Notes under the pieces: model-generated
What the model was told of the DNA's origin: nothing
The model's database searches: none
The model's input: only the letters and a program-made list of their open reading frames with translations
Made by a program: the position numbers and the translations under genes
Shown here: positions 30,297 to 39,326 of the stretch, one piece after another
How positions within the stretch are numbered: position 1 is the stretch's first letter
Layout: every line of letters begins with the position of its first letter
NCBI RefSeq assembly: GCF_000224005.2
Contig: NZ_CP007031.1
Span: 1,041,501-1,105,500 of the forward strand
Direction of reading: 5' to 3'
Source: Marichromatium purpuratum 984
GTDB taxonomy: Bacteria; Pseudomonadota; Gammaproteobacteria; Chromatiales; Chromatiaceae
Length of the DNA: 64,000 nt

Positions 30297-30740
30297 ATGA
30301 TGGACATCCATAAGGTGATGAGTCTGCTGCCGCATCGCTATCCCTTCCTGCTGGTCGATCGAGTGCTCGACTACACGGTCGACGAATATCTGGTGGCGAT
30401 GAAGAACGTCTCCATCAACGAGCCCTTCTTCACCGGCCACTTCCCGGTGCGTCCGGTGATGCCGGGCGTGCTGATCGTCGAGGCCATGGCCCAGGCCACC
30501 GGGCTCTTGGCGATGGCCTCGCGTCCCGAGCAGGTCGGCGAGAAGTCGCTCTACTACTTCGTCGGCATCGACAAGGCGCGTTTCAAGCGCCCGGTCGAGC
30601 CCGGTGACCAGCTGATCATGGAAGTGCGGCTGGGTCCGGTGCGTCGTGGCATCTGGAAGTTCGACGGCGAGGCCCGGGTCGATGACCAGGTGGTCGCCAC
30701 CGCCGAGATCATGTGTACCGCCAGGGACTTCACTGCTTGA
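30297..30740 (+). CDS. fabZ: 3-hydroxyacyl-[acyl-carrier-protein] dehydratase FabZ
   Basis: FabZ dehydrates 3-hydroxyacyl-ACP in fatty-acid synthesis. The hot-dog fold motifs are [33 protein letters not shown] (catalytic His) and EAMAQATG (catalytic Glu). I start at ATG 30297 because AGGAAG lies 8 nt upstream and the 147-residue product matches the family. An ATG at 30243, overlapping the lpxD stop, would add 18 non-conserved residues. Confidence 0.95.
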   Translation: MMDIHKVMSLLPHRYPFLLVDRVLDYTVDEYLVAMKNVSINEPFFTGHFPVRPVMPGVLIVEAMAQATGLLAMASRPEQVGEKSLYYFVGIDKARFKRPVEPGDQLIMEVRLGPVRRGIWKFDGEARVDDQVVATAEIMCTARDFTA

Positions 30741-31507
30741 TCCATCCCAGCGCCCTCGTCGACCCGGGCGCCCGCCTCGACTCCGGGGTCGAGGTCGGCC
30801 CCTTCGCGGTGATCGGCCCCGAGGTCGAGATCGGCGCCGGGACCCGGATCGGTCCGCACGCGGTGGTGCGCGGGCCGACCCGGATCGGACGCGACAACCG
30901 GATCTTCCAGTTCACCTCGATCGGTGAGAATCCGCAGGACAAGAAGTACGCCGGCGAGCCGACCCGCTTGGAGATCGGCGATCGCAACCAGGTCCGCGAG
31001 TTCGTCACCATCCATCGCGGCACCGTCCAGGATCAGGGCGTCACCCGCATCGGCGACGACAACCTGCTGATGGCCTACACCCACGTCGCCCACGACTGCC
31101 GTATCGGCAACGACGTGATCATGGCCAATGCCGCCTCGCTTGGCGGTCATGTCGAGGTGCAGGACTGGGCGATCCTCGGCGGTTTCACCATCGTCCACCA
31201 GTTCACCCGCATCGGTGCCCACAGCTTCTGCGCCATGGGCTCGGTGCTCGGGCGCGACGTGCCGCCCTATGTCACCGTCGGCGGTCATCCTGCGGCGCCT
31301 CACGGCATCAACAGCGAGGGGTTGCGTCGGCGCGGCTTCGAGCCGGCGGCCATCCAGGCGATCAAGCGCGCCTATCGCAGCCTCTATCTCGCCGGCCTCA
31401 GACGCGAGGAGGCGCTCGAGCGCATCGCCACGATGAGCGCCGAGACCCCCGAGCTGCACGCCCTGATCGACTTCATCGCCGCCAGCGCGCGCGGCATCGT
31501 GCGCTGA
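30737..31507 (+). CDS. lpxA: UDP-N-acetylglucosamine O-acyltransferase
   Basis: LpxA performs the first acylation in lipid A synthesis. From the TTG that overlaps the fabZ stop (TTGA) the product is 256 residues and begins [12 protein letters not shown], as the family does. It is a left-handed beta-helix with the catalytic His in [12 protein letters not shown], the EFVTIHRGT block and a C-terminal helical domain. The next gene, lpxB, is 34 bp away. Confidence 0.96.
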   Translation: MIHPSALVDPGARLDSGVEVGPFAVIGPEVEIGAGTRIGPHAVVRGPTRIGRDNRIFQFTSIGENPQDKKYAGEPTRLEIGDRNQVREFVTIHRGTVQDQGVTRIGDDNLLMAYTHVAHDCRIGNDVIMANAASLGGHVEVQDWAILGGFTIVHQFTRIGAHSFCAMGSVLGRDVPPYVTVGGHPAAPHGINSEGLRRRGFEPAAIQAIKRAYRSLYLAGLRREEALERIATMSAETPELHALIDFIAASARGIVR

Positions 31508-31541
31508 CCCCGGGTCGCGCCCCCTCGCGGAGTCCTCTGTC

Positions 31542-32699
31542 ATGCTGACCATCGGCATCGTCGCCAACGAACCCTCGGGCGACCTGCTCGGCGCCGCCGT
31601 GGTGCGCGAGCTGCAACGCCAGCTCGGTGACACCCGGGTGCGCTTCGTCGGCGTCGCCGGACCACGGATGCAGGCGCTCGGCTGCGAGAGCCTGTTCGAC
31701 ATGGAACGGCTCTCGGTGATGGGCCTGACCGAGGTGCTCGGCCAGCTGCGCGAGCTGCTCGGGCTGCGCCGCGAGCTGCTGCGCTTCATGCTGCGCGAGC
31801 GCCCGGCGGTGCTGATCGGGGTCGACGCCCCGGACTTCAACCTCGGACTCGAACGGCGTGCGCGGCGCGCCGGCATCCGCACCGTGCACCTGGTCAGCCC
31901 CACCGTCTGGGCCTGGCGACCGGGGCGGGTCAAGGGGATCCGCCGCGCCGTCGACCTGATGCTCAGCATCTTCCCCTTCGAGGAACGCTTCCTGCGTGAG
32001 CACGGGGTGCCGGCGCGCTATGTCGGCCACCCGCTGGCCGACGAGATCCCGTTCGAGGTCGATCGCGCAGCCGCCCGCGCCGAGCTTGGGCTCGACCCGG
32101 AGGCGCCGCTGGTGGCGCTGCTCCCGGGCAGCCGCATGGGCGAGGTCGAGCGCCTCGCCGTGCCCTTCATCGAGACCGCCCGCGCGGCCCATGCCGCGCG
32201 GCCCGGACTGCGGTTCGTGGTGCCGCTGATCAACGCCAGGGTCGGCGAGCGCTTCCGCGCCGAGCTGCAGCGCTGCGCCCCGGAGCTGCCGCTGACCCTG
32301 CTCGAGGGCCAGGGGCGCGAGGCGATGAGCGCCGCCGACGTGGTGCTCACCGCCTCGGGGACCGCGACCCTGGAGGGACTGCTGCTCGGGCGGCCGATGC
32401 TGGTCGGCTACCGTCTCCATCCGCTGACCTATCACCTGGTCAAGCAGCTCGGGTTGGTCAAGGTGGCACACATCGCCATGGCCAACCTGCTCGCCGGGCG
32501 CGAACTCGCCCCCGAGTTCGTGCAGTCGCGCTGTCGCGCCGAGCTGCTCGCCCCGGCGCTGCTCGAGCTGCTCGACGACCAGGCGCGCCGCGCCGAGATC
32601 GAGCGCGAGTACGCCCGTATCCACCGTGACCTGCGCTGCGACGCCGCCCGTGAGGCCGCGCGCGCAGTGCTCGACCTGATCGGAGAGACCCCGAGATGA
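31542..32699 (+). CDS. lpxB: Lipid-A-disaccharide synthase
   Basis: LpxB joins UDP-2,3-diacylglucosamine with lipid X to give the disaccharide of lipid A. The 385-residue GT19 enzyme has [13 protein letters not shown] at the N-terminus, VTVWAW-type [12 protein letters not shown] in the middle, the [12 protein letters not shown] motif and [11 protein letters not shown] near the C-terminus. The rnhB ATG overlaps its stop (ATGA, 4 bp). Confidence 0.96.
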   Translation: MLTIGIVANEPSGDLLGAAVVRELQRQLGDTRVRFVGVAGPRMQALGCESLFDMERLSVMGLTEVLGQLRELLGLRRELLRFMLRERPAVLIGVDAPDFNLGLERRARRAGIRTVHLVSPTVWAWRPGRVKGIRRAVDLMLSIFPFEERFLREHGVPARYVGHPLADEIPFEVDRAAARAELGLDPEAPLVALLPGSRMGEVERLAVPFIETARAAHAARPGLRFVVPLINARVGERFRAELQRCAPELPLTLLEGQGREAMSAADVVLTASGTATLEGLLLGRPMLVGYRLHPLTYHLVKQLGLVKVAHIAMANLLAGRELAPEFVQSRCRAELLAPALLELLDDQARRAEIEREYARIHRDLRCDAAREAARAVLDLIGETPR

Positions 32700-33280
32700 C
32701 CGCCCCCGTCCTCACCGCCGGCGTCGACGAGGCCGGCCGCGGCCCGCTCGCCGGCCCGGTCGCCGCCGCCGCGGTGATCCTCGACCCCAGCCGCCCGATC
32801 GCCGGACTCGACGACTCCAAGCGACTCAGCGCTAAGCGTCGCGAGGCGCTCTACGACACCATCCGCGAGCGCGCCCTGGCCTGGTCGCTGGCCTGGGGGA
32901 GTGTCGAGGAGATCGAGACACTCAACATCCTCCACGCCTCGATGCTGGCGATGCGCCGCGCCGTCGAGGGGCTCGCCACCGCCCCCGGTCTGGTGCTGGT
33001 CGACGGCAACCGCTGCCCGGAGCTGCCCGCCGGGCTGGCGTCGCGCGCCGTGGTCGGCGGTGATGCGCTGGTGCCCGAGATCGCCGCTGCCTCGATCATC
33101 GCCAAGGTCGCGCGCGACCGGCTGATGCTTGACTACGAGCGCGACTACCCCGGCTACGGCTTCGCCGGCCACAAGGGCTATCCCACCCGCGCCCACATCG
33201 AGGCCCTCCAGCGCCTCGGCCCCTGTCCCACCCACCGCCGCGGCTTCGGTCCGGTCAAGCGACTGCTCGAGGCGGAGTGA
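32696..33280 (+). CDS. rnhB: Ribonuclease HII
   Basis: RNase HII removes ribonucleotides misincorporated in DNA. The 194-residue product has the catalytic start [15 protein letters not shown] (Asp, Glu), the [13 protein letters not shown] block and the later [13 protein letters not shown] and FAGHKGYPT motifs. It ends the envelope superoperon. dnaE, which often follows, is absent; instead a repeat copy begins 26 bp later. Confidence 0.96.
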   Translation: MTAPVLTAGVDEAGRGPLAGPVAAAAVILDPSRPIAGLDDSKRLSAKRREALYDTIRERALAWSLAWGSVEEIETLNILHASMLAMRRAVEGLATAPGLVLVDGNRCPELPAGLASRAVVGGDALVPEIAAASIIAKVARDRLMLDYERDYPGYGFAGHKGYPTRAHIEALQRLGPCPTHRRGFGPVKRLLEAE

Positions 33281-33305
33281 TCGGGGCGGGGGGAAAGCCG
33301 TCAAC

Positions 33306-33483
33306 GGATTGAACCGCAAAGCCGCAAAGGACGCGAAGGGGAATAAGCCGCCAGCGATCAGCTGCCAGTGGGTACGGACCCGCGCCGCCTGTGGCCTCAC
33401 GCCGACATCACACATCATTCACTTTGCGCGCTTCGCGGCTTTGCGGTTTGAACCAGCTTCCAGCGATCAGCTTCCAGCCTCCA
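33306..33483. repeat. Composite repeat copy 3 (two arms plus trailing heptanucleotides)
   Basis: The left arm is 33306-33340 (GGATTGAACCGCAAAGCCGC... GAAGGGG) and the right arm is about 33422-33454 (CTTTGCGCGCTTCGCGGC...GTTTGAACC), its inverse. Heptads GCCGCCA, GCGATCA, GCTGCCA follow the left arm (33347-33367), and GCTTCCA, GCGATCA, GCTTCCA, GCCTCCA follow the right arm (33456-33483). The core of about 109 bp is nearly identical to copy 4. Located 26 bp after rnhB. Confidence 0.93.
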
Positions 33484-33487
33484 GTTG

Positions 33488-33690
33488 GGGAGGCTGGTGT
33501 TGCATGGTCGGCGGTTGACGGACAAGACGGTATCTTGTCCATGCAGGGTTCGCCCCTTGGATACCGTTCAGTGTCGAGACTGGCATGAGAAGAGAGATCG
33601 AGGGCTGAATCTTCGCGATAAGGTCCAGGCCTTCAGACGCCATCGAGCTGCCTCAATCTCGCGCGGTGGGAGCTAACCACCACGGGGTGG
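33488..33690. other. Unassigned spacer between repeat copies 3 and 4
   Basis: No convincing gene is seen. There is a perfect hairpin GGACAAGA (33520-33527) / TCTTGTCC (33533-33540) with a 5-nt loop and a small CCACC-ACGG-GGTGG inverted repeat near 33677. The segment is bracketed by two near-identical repeat elements in the same orientation. Confidence 0.6.
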
Positions 33691-33904
33691 CAAGATACAA
33701 GACACCAAGGACGCAAAGGGGAATAAGCTGCCAGCGATCAGCCGCCAGTGGGTACGGACCCGCGCCGCCTGTAGCCTCACGCCGACATCACACGTCATTC
33801 ACTTTGCGCGCTTCGCGCCTTTGCGGTTCAATCCTGGCGGCTGGCGGCTGGCGGCTGGCGGCTGGCGGCTGGCGGCTGGCGGCTGGCGGCTGGCGGCTGG
33901 CGGC
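33691..33904. repeat. Composite repeat copy 4 with a ten-unit perfect heptanucleotide array
   Basis: The left arm (33691-33721) is degenerate (CAAGATACAAGACACC then AAGGACGCAAAGGGG). The core (33721-33829) matches copy 3 with about five substitutions. The right arm ends at about 33834 (TTTGCGGTTCAATCC). Ten perfect TGGCGGC units follow (33835-33904), stopping 14 bp before the end of the DUF4124 gene. Confidence 0.93.
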
Positions 33905-33918
33905 TTCGTCTCGCCGTG

Positions 33919-34413
33919 CTATCCCGGATGCGGGGTCAGCCGGAAGCCCGGTTTGGTCTCGGGTTCCGGTTCGGGCGGTTCCGGTCGGGGATGGGGTGGT
34001 CGCACCCAAGGGGATGGGCGACGCGGCGGTGGGGTGAGGTAGATCGCCGGTGGGGCCGTCGGACGTGCCGCCTCGATCTCGGCGCGGCGCTCGGCCGCCG
34101 CCGCGCGGCGTTCCTCGGCCTCGACGCGTCGCTCCTCGAGTTCGCGCGCCCGGCGTGCCTTGGCCTCGGCGCGATCGCGCGCGCGTTCCTGCTCCAGTTG
34201 CGCGCGGATGCGTGCGGCGCGTGCCTCGGAGGCCGCGGCCGCGGCGCGGTCGACCGGCTCGGTCTCGATCCGACGCTCCTGCTCACCGCGCCCACAGGGC
34301 GATTGCTGATAGCGCACCCCGCCTGCGTCCTCGCAACGATAGACCTCGGCTCGCACCGATGCGCAACAGCAGGCCGCGATCATCAACAGTGACAGGCAGC
34401 GGGACAGGGCCAT
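33919..34413 (-). CDS. DUF4124-domain periplasmic protein
   Basis: The 164-residue product starts at MALSRCLSLLMIAACCC, a signal peptide ending near VRA (residue 22). Right after it is a short DUF4124-like unit (EVYRCEDAGGVRYQQSPC, residues 23-40), common at the N-terminus of small gammaproteobacterial envelope proteins of unknown role. An Ala/Arg/Glu-rich helix (about 55-120) and a Pro-rich tail follow. AGGAGG precedes the start. Repeat elements flank the gene on both sides. Confidence 0.75.
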   Translation of the reverse strand: MALSRCLSLLMIAACCCASVRAEVYRCEDAGGVRYQQSPCGRGEQERRIETEPVDRAAAAASEARAARIRAQLEQERARDRAEAKARRARELEERRVEAEERRAAAAERRAEIEAARPTAPPAIYLTPPPRRPSPWVRPPHPRPEPPEPEPETKPGFRLTPHPG

Positions 34414-34463
34414 GATGCCTCCTGCGCTCCGATGACGGTCCGTCGAGCATAAGGGATTTTTTA

Positions 34464-34706
34464 GTCGCCAGTCGCCAGCTATCAGCCTCCAGCCTCCAGC
34501 CTCCAGCGGATTGAACCGCAAAGCCGCGAAGAACGCGAAGAGGTTCAGGTTGACGGCGACCAGCCGCCAGCGGCTGTCTGTCCTCAAACACTGGCGCCAA
34601 GGGCATGCGCGCCCAAGCCGTGCTGTTGTCGAGGGCGCTCGCCCGTGGCGACTGGAGGCTGACTGCTGGAGGCTTTTTTCTCCTTCGCGCTCTTTGCGGT
34701 TCAACC
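34464..34706. repeat. Composite repeat copy 5
   Basis: Six heptads (GTCGCCA x2, GCTATCA, GCCTCCA x3; 34464-34505) run into the left arm (34508-34543: GGATTGAACCGCAAAGCC... GAAGAGG). The right arm (about 34680-34706: CTCCTTCGCGCTCTTTGCGG... TTCAACC) is inverted. The interior has the sequence GGCTGTCTGTCCTC, recalling GGCTGCCTGTCTTC inside copy 6. It fills the gap between the DUF4124 gene and the MFS gene. Confidence 0.9.
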
Positions 34707-34726
34707 TTTCCGGCTGGCGACCTTGT

Positions 34727-36049
34727 TCAGCCCGGTTCCGAGACCTCGCGCAGTCGCATGACGTAGAGCGCGGCGAACAGTGCGCCGAGGGCGAGGGCGA
34801 GGATCACGCTGGCGGCGCCGTAGTGGTCGCCGAGCACGCCGATCAGGCCGCCGGCGAGCATCACCACGCCGATCACGGTGTTGCTGACCGCGACCATGGC
34901 CGCACGGGTCTCGCTGGTGGCCATGTCGACCAGATAGACCTTGCGTCCGAGCCGCACCCCGGCGTGGGCGATGCCGAGCACCAGGAAGAGTCCGGCGAAG
35001 GCCAGCGGGTCGGCGAGCAGCGGGCTGGCGCTGGCCGCTAGCGCCCAGGTCAGCAGCCCGATCGCGCCGGCCAGGGCGGCGGCGAGGGCCATCGCCAGAC
35101 GCGCCGAGCGGTCGCCGAGCCGGCCCCACAGCGGTGCGCTGAGGCTGCCGGCGATACCGTTGGCGATGATCAGCAGGCCCAGGCCGGAGAGGTCGCCGCC
35201 GCTCTGCGCCTGTGCCAGCAGGACGTAGAAGGGCGGGGCGAGGGCGACGCTCAGCAGTGCCGAGCGGGCGATCACGAAGCGGCGGAAGTCGGCGTCGCTG
35301 CGCAGCAGACCGATGCTCTCGAGCGCGGTCGCGATGGCGTTGCCGCCGCCCTCGGTGGCGCCGGGCTGCTCACGGATCGATCGGAACACCAGGGCGCCGA
35401 GCAGGAAGCAGAGCGCCCCGCCGAGCAGTAGGGCAACGAAGATCAGGATATTGGCGTGGGCGTCGGCGACGAACTGCAGATAGAGACCGAGCGCCAGGGT
35501 GGCGAGCCCGGCGACCCCCGCCGAGAGCCCCATCAGGTTGCCGCGCCTGGACTTGGAGACGGTCTTGCCGAGGACGTCCTTGGCCGAGACCGAGCACAGT
35601 CCGCGCGCCAGGCTGAAGACTACCAGCAGGGCGATGATGGTCCAGCCGGCGAGCGCGCCCTCCAGGGTCAGCGCGGCGACGGCCATCAGCGCCAGGGCCA
35701 GCGCCGAGAGCACCGAGCCGAGGATCCACACCCCCTTGCGCAGCGGCAGGCGGCGGATGTAGGCGGCCACCGCCAGCTGTGGCAACAGCACCCCGGCCTC
35801 GCGGATCGGCACCAGCAGGCCGACCAGCAGCCCGGGGGCGCCGAGATAGCCGAACAGCCAGGGCAGGATCAGCTTGGCGCTGGAGAGTTCGTCGGCGACC
35901 TTGCTCATCAGGTTGGCGCCGAGATAGACGAAGAAATTGCGCGGCTGATCGTTGCACGAGGCGCTGGGGATGTCCTTGCAGACACGGGCGTCCTCGTCGC
36001 CGGTGACCAGATCGTAGAGTCCCTCGATCGGGTGGGCCTTGCTCATCAT
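34727..36049 (-). CDS. Major facilitator superfamily transporter
   Basis: The 440-residue protein has a soluble N-terminus (about 35 residues, with IEGLYDLVTGDEDARVCKDI) followed by roughly 12 hydrophobic segments. Family-like motifs are the loop GRLGDRSARLAMAL (about residues 310-323) and GVRLGRKVYLVDMA. I recognise it as an MFS permease of the type often encoded in gammaproteobacteria with an N-terminal GDEDAR extension; its substrate is unknown. It follows the SDR gene by 9 bp. Confidence 0.85.
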   Translation of the reverse strand: MMSKAHPIEGLYDLVTGDEDARVCKDIPSASCNDQPRNFFVYLGANLMSKVADELSSAKLILPWLFGYLGAPGLLVGLLVPIREAGVLLPQLAVAAYIRRLPLRKGVWILGSVLSALALALMAVAALTLEGALAGWTIIALLVVFSLARGLCSVSAKDVLGKTVSKSRRGNLMGLSAGVAGLATLALGLYLQFVADAHANILIFVALLLGGALCFLLGALVFRSIREQPGATEGGGNAIATALESIGLLRSDADFRRFVIARSALLSVALAPPFYVLLAQAQSGGDLSGLGLLIIANGIAGSLSAPLWGRLGDRSARLAMALAAALAGAIGLLTWALAASASPLLADPLAFAGLFLVLGIAHAGVRLGRKVYLVDMATSETRAAMVAVSNTVIGVVMLAGGLIGVLGDHYGAASVILALALGALFAALYVMRLREVSEPG

Positions 36050-36058
36050 CGCTCCCTG

Positions 36059-36799
36059 TCAGGCCGTCGGCTGGGCCTGGATGCGCTGCCCGTTGATGCC
36101 ACGCCCGGCGGGGCCGAGCAGGCGCAGATAGGGCTCGACCACGCTCTCCGGGGCGGGGTGCTGCATCGGGTCCTCGCCGGGGTAGAGGGTCGCGCGCATG
36201 GTGCAGCGCACCACCCCGGGGTCGATGCTGTTGACGCGGATCTGGCCGGCCTCGCTGGTCTCCTCGGCGAGCACCTGCATCAGCCCCTCGAGACCGAACT
36301 TGGCGGCGGCGAAGGCGCCCCAGTAGGCCTTGCCGGTCTGGCCGACGCGATCGCTGGTGAACACCACCGAGGGGTCCGGTGCGGCGCGCAGCAGCGGCAG
36401 GCAAGCCTGGGTGAGCATGAAGGGGGCGGTAAGGTTGACCTTGAGCACCCGCTCCCAGTCCTCGGCGTCGTAGTCGTCGATGCGGCTGAGGTAGGGGGTG
36501 AAGGCGGCGCAGTGGGCGAGCCCGTCGAGCCGCCCGAAGGTGTCGCCGAGGATGTTGGCCACGGCGATGTAGTCATCCGCGGTGGCCGCCTCGGGGTCGA
36601 TCGGCAGGATCGCCGGCTGTGGGTGGCCGGCCGCCTCGATGGCGTCGTAGACGGGATCGAGTTCGTGCTCGTCGATCGCCGAGAGCACCACGGTGGCGCC
36701 GGCCTCGGCGGCGGCCATGGCGACGGCGCGACCGATGCCCTCGAGCGCGCCGGTGACCAGGATGACGCGGTCCTGGAGTGGTTGGTTCTGTTGTTCCAT
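36059..36799 (-). CDS. yciK: YciK-type short-chain dehydrogenase/reductase with degenerate active site
   Basis: The 246-residue Rossmann-fold protein has the SDR nucleotide-binding motif VTGALEGIGRAVAM. Its order after mupP/ubiG and the WGAFAAAKFG region place it near YciK. The usual catalytic Tyr (Y-x-x-x-K) is Phe here (WGAFAAAK), and the position of the catalytic Ser reads Asp (TSDRVG), so classical reductase activity is doubtful. The Lys is retained. It lies 9 bp ahead of the MFS gene. Confidence 0.85.
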   Translation of the reverse strand: MEQQNQPLQDRVILVTGALEGIGRAVAMAAAEAGATVVLSAIDEHELDPVYDAIEAAGHPQPAILPIDPEAATADDYIAVANILGDTFGRLDGLAHCAAFTPYLSRIDDYDAEDWERVLKVNLTAPFMLTQACLPLLRAAPDPSVVFTSDRVGQTGKAYWGAFAAAKFGLEGLMQVLAEETSEAGQIRVNSIDPGVVRCTMRATLYPGEDPMQHPAPESVVEPYLRLLGPAGRGINGQRIQAQPTA

Positions 36800-36918
36800 G
36801 GGTCGTGTCTCTCGCTGACTGTTTGGGTCCGCCCCGAGCGCTCGTGGCGTCCGGGGCGATGGATGCGAATGATGCGACAAGACGCCGCCCGTGGCATTGC
36901 GTCTTGCCGGTGCGGCGC

Positions 36919-37728
36919 TCAGCGCCGTTGTTCGCGCCAGGCGTGCCAGAGCTTGCGCAGCGGGGGCAGGGCGATGCGCTGGTCGACCACGGCATAGTCG
37001 CTGGCGGCAAGCTCTGCGGCGAGCACTCGGGCGAGCCGGGCGCGGATGCGCACGCTGCGGGCGCGACAGGTGCCACGCTGGGCCTCGGCACGCAGTTGTT
37101 CGGCGCGCGCGGCGGTGGTCGCGAGCAGTGTCGGCAAGCGTTCGGGCAACTGCCCCTGGTCGCTTGGCAGCAGGTCGGCACTGATGAAGTCGAGCTGGCC
37201 GCGTCGCCACCACCAGCCGCCGTCGCGGATCCCGGCGATCAGCCGGCAATAGGCGCCGAGTGCGCGTGCCTCGCGCAGTGAGGCGGGTGAGCGCTCGCCC
37301 TCGCAGCGGGCGAGCAGCTCGAACAGCGCGCCGAGGTCGGTCTCGGCGTGCGCGGCCAGGGCCTCGAAGTGTGGTGGGCAGGGCGCGGCGAGGCGCGCGT
37401 CCTGGTGTGCGATCACCTCGATGAAGGGCTCGAGCGGCAGCGCCTGCTCGGCGATCAGCGCCGCCAGCGGTGTGCCGAGCGGGTGGGTCGGCGCGCCGCT
37501 GGCGCAGCGCTCGATCTCCTCGCGCCACCAGTCGAGCTTGGCCGCGCCGATCCGCGCCTCGGAGACCGCCTCGGGGATGGCGCGCAGCCGTGCGTGCCAC
37601 AGCACCAGCAGCGCCAGGGCGTCGCGCCGCGCCGCCGGGGCGAAGCGCAGGGCGTAGTAACGGGCACTGCCGAGCGGGGTGGCGTCGTTGGGGAAGCGCC
37701 ACGCGGTCTCTGCGGTGGTCACGCTCAT
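36919..37728 (-). CDS. Squalene/phytoene-synthase-like protein
   Basis: The 269-residue product matches the squalene/phytoene synthase fold in pattern: SARYYALRFAPAARRDALALL, KLDWWREEIER, GAYCRLIAGIRDGGWWW. The two Asp-rich DxxxD motifs that bind prenyl diphosphates are not recognisable, so it resembles the non-catalytic NDUFAF6-type branch more than a true synthase. It overlaps mupP by 4 bp and is probably cotranscribed with ubiG-mupP. Function is unknown. Confidence 0.75.
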   Translation of the reverse strand: MSVTTAETAWRFPNDATPLGSARYYALRFAPAARRDALALLVLWHARLRAIPEAVSEARIGAAKLDWWREEIERCASGAPTHPLGTPLAALIAEQALPLEPFIEVIAHQDARLAAPCPPHFEALAAHAETDLGALFELLARCEGERSPASLREARALGAYCRLIAGIRDGGWWWRRGQLDFISADLLPSDQGQLPERLPTLLATTAARAEQLRAEAQRGTCRARSVRIRARLARVLAAELAASDYAVVDQRIALPPLRKLWHAWREQRR

Positions 37729-38414
37729 GTCGGGGTTCCGGGCAGCCAGTCGAGCAGTGCGAGCGGGTGATCGATGGCGCCATGCGCGCCCCAGCCGTCC
37801 GGGTTGTCGTGCGCCCCGAGATAGCCGAACAGGGCGACCAGGGTGCCCATGCCGGCGGCGCGCCCGGCCTGGATGTCGCGCTCGGCGTCACCGAGGTACC
37901 AGCAGCGCTCGGGGGCGACCCCGAGCAGCTCACAGGCATGGAACAGAGGACGCGGGTGCGGCTTGGGGGTGGGGGTGGTGTCGCCGCAGACCACGCAGGC
38001 GGCGCGCTCGGCATAGCCGATACGCTCGAGCAGCGGTCGGGTGAGATAGCCCGGCTTGTTGGTGACGATTCCCCAGGGGATGGCGCGCGCCTCCAGCGTG
38101 GTGACCAGCTCGGCCATCCCCGGGAAGGGCGCGGTGTCGCGCACCAGCGCCTTGGCATAACAGTCGAGGAAGGCGCGGCGCAGTGGCTCGTAGTCGCTGT
38201 CCCCGGGGCGCAGCCCGAAGCCGACCTCAAGCATGCCGCGCCCGCCGTGGGAGACGAAGGGGCGGATCTCGGCCAGTGGTAGCGGCGCCCGGTCGTGGGC
38301 CGCGCGCAGTCGGTTGAGCGCGGCGGCCATGTCCGGGGCGGTGTCGGCGAAGGTGCCGTCGAGATCGAACAGCACCGCGGCGTCACGCGCCGGCTCAGGC
38401 GTCGGCATCGTCAC
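37725..38414 (-). CDS. mupP: HAD phosphatase, MupP/Gph type
   Basis: This HAD-superfamily phosphatase of 229 residues has motif [13 protein letters not shown], motif II near IVTNKPG, and motif [21 protein letters not shown]. In gammaproteobacteria a gene at this place, between ubiG and yciK, is usually MupP (N-acetylmuramate 6-phosphate phosphatase in peptidoglycan recycling); older annotation calls it phosphoglycolate phosphatase. It overlaps ubiG by 20 bp; starting at the second Met (38408) is also possible. Confidence 0.85.
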   Translation of the reverse strand: MTMPTPEPARDAAVLFDLDGTFADTAPDMAAALNRLRAAHDRAPLPLAEIRPFVSHGGRGMLEVGFGLRPGDSDYEPLRRAFLDCYAKALVRDTAPFPGMAELVTTLEARAIPWGIVTNKPGYLTRPLLERIGYAERAACVVCGDTTPTPKPHPRPLFHACELLGVAPERCWYLGDAERDIQAGRAAGMGTLVALFGYLGAHDNPDGWGAHGAIDHPLALLDWLPGTPT

Positions 38415-39120
38415 GCACGCAGCTCATCAGGTAGTTGACGCTGAGGTCGCCGGTGCTGAGCTGATAGGTCTTGGTCAGCGGGTTGTAGGTCATGCCGCTG
38501 AGGTCGGTGGTGCGCAGCGCGGTGCGGCGTACCCAGGCGTCGAGTTCGGAGGGGCGGATGAAGCGCGCGTAGTCGTGGGTGCCGCGCGGCAGCATGCCCA
38601 TCACGTACTCGGCGCCGACGATCGCCAGCAGATAGGCCTTGGGGGTGCGGTTGAGGGTGGAGAAGAACACCTTGCCGCCGGGGCGTACCAGCCGCGCACA
38701 GGCGTCGATCACCGAGGCTGGCTCGGGGACGTGCTCGAGCATCTCCATGCAGGTGACCACATCGAAGCTCGCCGGGCGTTCGGCGGCCAGGGTCTCGACC
38801 GGTACCTGACGGTAGTCGACCTCGACCCCGGTCTCGAGGGTATGGAGATCGGCCACGCGCAGCGGCATCGCGCCCATGTCGATGCCGGTGACCTTGGCGC
38901 CGCGTAGCGCCATGCTCTCGGAGAGGATGCCGCCGCCGCAGCCGACGTCGAGTACTTCCTTGTCCGCCAGTCCGCCGGCGCCGCGTTCGATGTAGTCGAG
39001 ACGCAGCGGGTTGATGTCGTGCAGGGGCTTGAACTCGCTGTCGGGATCCCACCAGCGCGAGGCGAGTTCCTCGAACTTGCTGATCTCGGCTTGGTCGACG
39101 TTATGGATGGTATCGGTCAT
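38395..39120 (-). CDS. ubiG: Ubiquinone biosynthesis O-methyltransferase UbiG
   Basis: UbiG performs both O-methylations in ubiquinone synthesis. From [20 protein letters not shown] the product is 241 residues. The family [29 protein letters not shown] block precedes the SAM-binding [16 protein letters not shown] (long block given by its ends only), and [12 protein letters not shown] follows. The first gene of the minus-strand ubiG-mupP group is divergent from glyA; an ACGCCGG/CCGGCGT hairpin lies 30 bp upstream. Confidence 0.96.
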   Translation of the reverse strand: MTDTIHNVDQAEISKFEELASRWWDPDSEFKPLHDINPLRLDYIERGAGGLADKEVLDVGCGGGILSESMALRGAKVTGIDMGAMPLRVADLHTLETGVEVDYRQVPVETLAAERPASFDVVTCMEMLEHVPEPASVIDACARLVRPGGKVFFSTLNRTPKAYLLAIVGAEYVMGMLPRGTHDYARFIRPSELDAWVRRTALRTTDLSGMTYNPLTKTYQLSTGDLSVNYLMSCVRDDADA

Positions 39121-39326
39121 GGTCTTTATCTGGTCCCGAGGTTGGGTGAGACGCCGGCGTGTCTCCGGCGTTCGATCGATCTCCATTCTAAACGACACAA
39201 CCGCGATCTGGCCGACCGCGGTCGCGACGCTCGGCCGCGTTGGCTGTCTTTTTGTATCCAAGGGCGCGACGCGTGAGCCGATCATCCGTTAAACTAAACC
39301 GTTTTGCATTGCCCGGAACAATCATC

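Noticed and set aside
33540-33640. Possible tRNA (GGTTCGCCCC-like T-loop)
   Set aside because: No acceptor, D or anticodon arms can be folded around it.
36059-38386. 775-codon open frame on the minus strand across three genes
   Set aside because: Only its last third is the SDR; the rest is an out-of-frame shadow of the mupP and synthase-like genes, common at this GC content.
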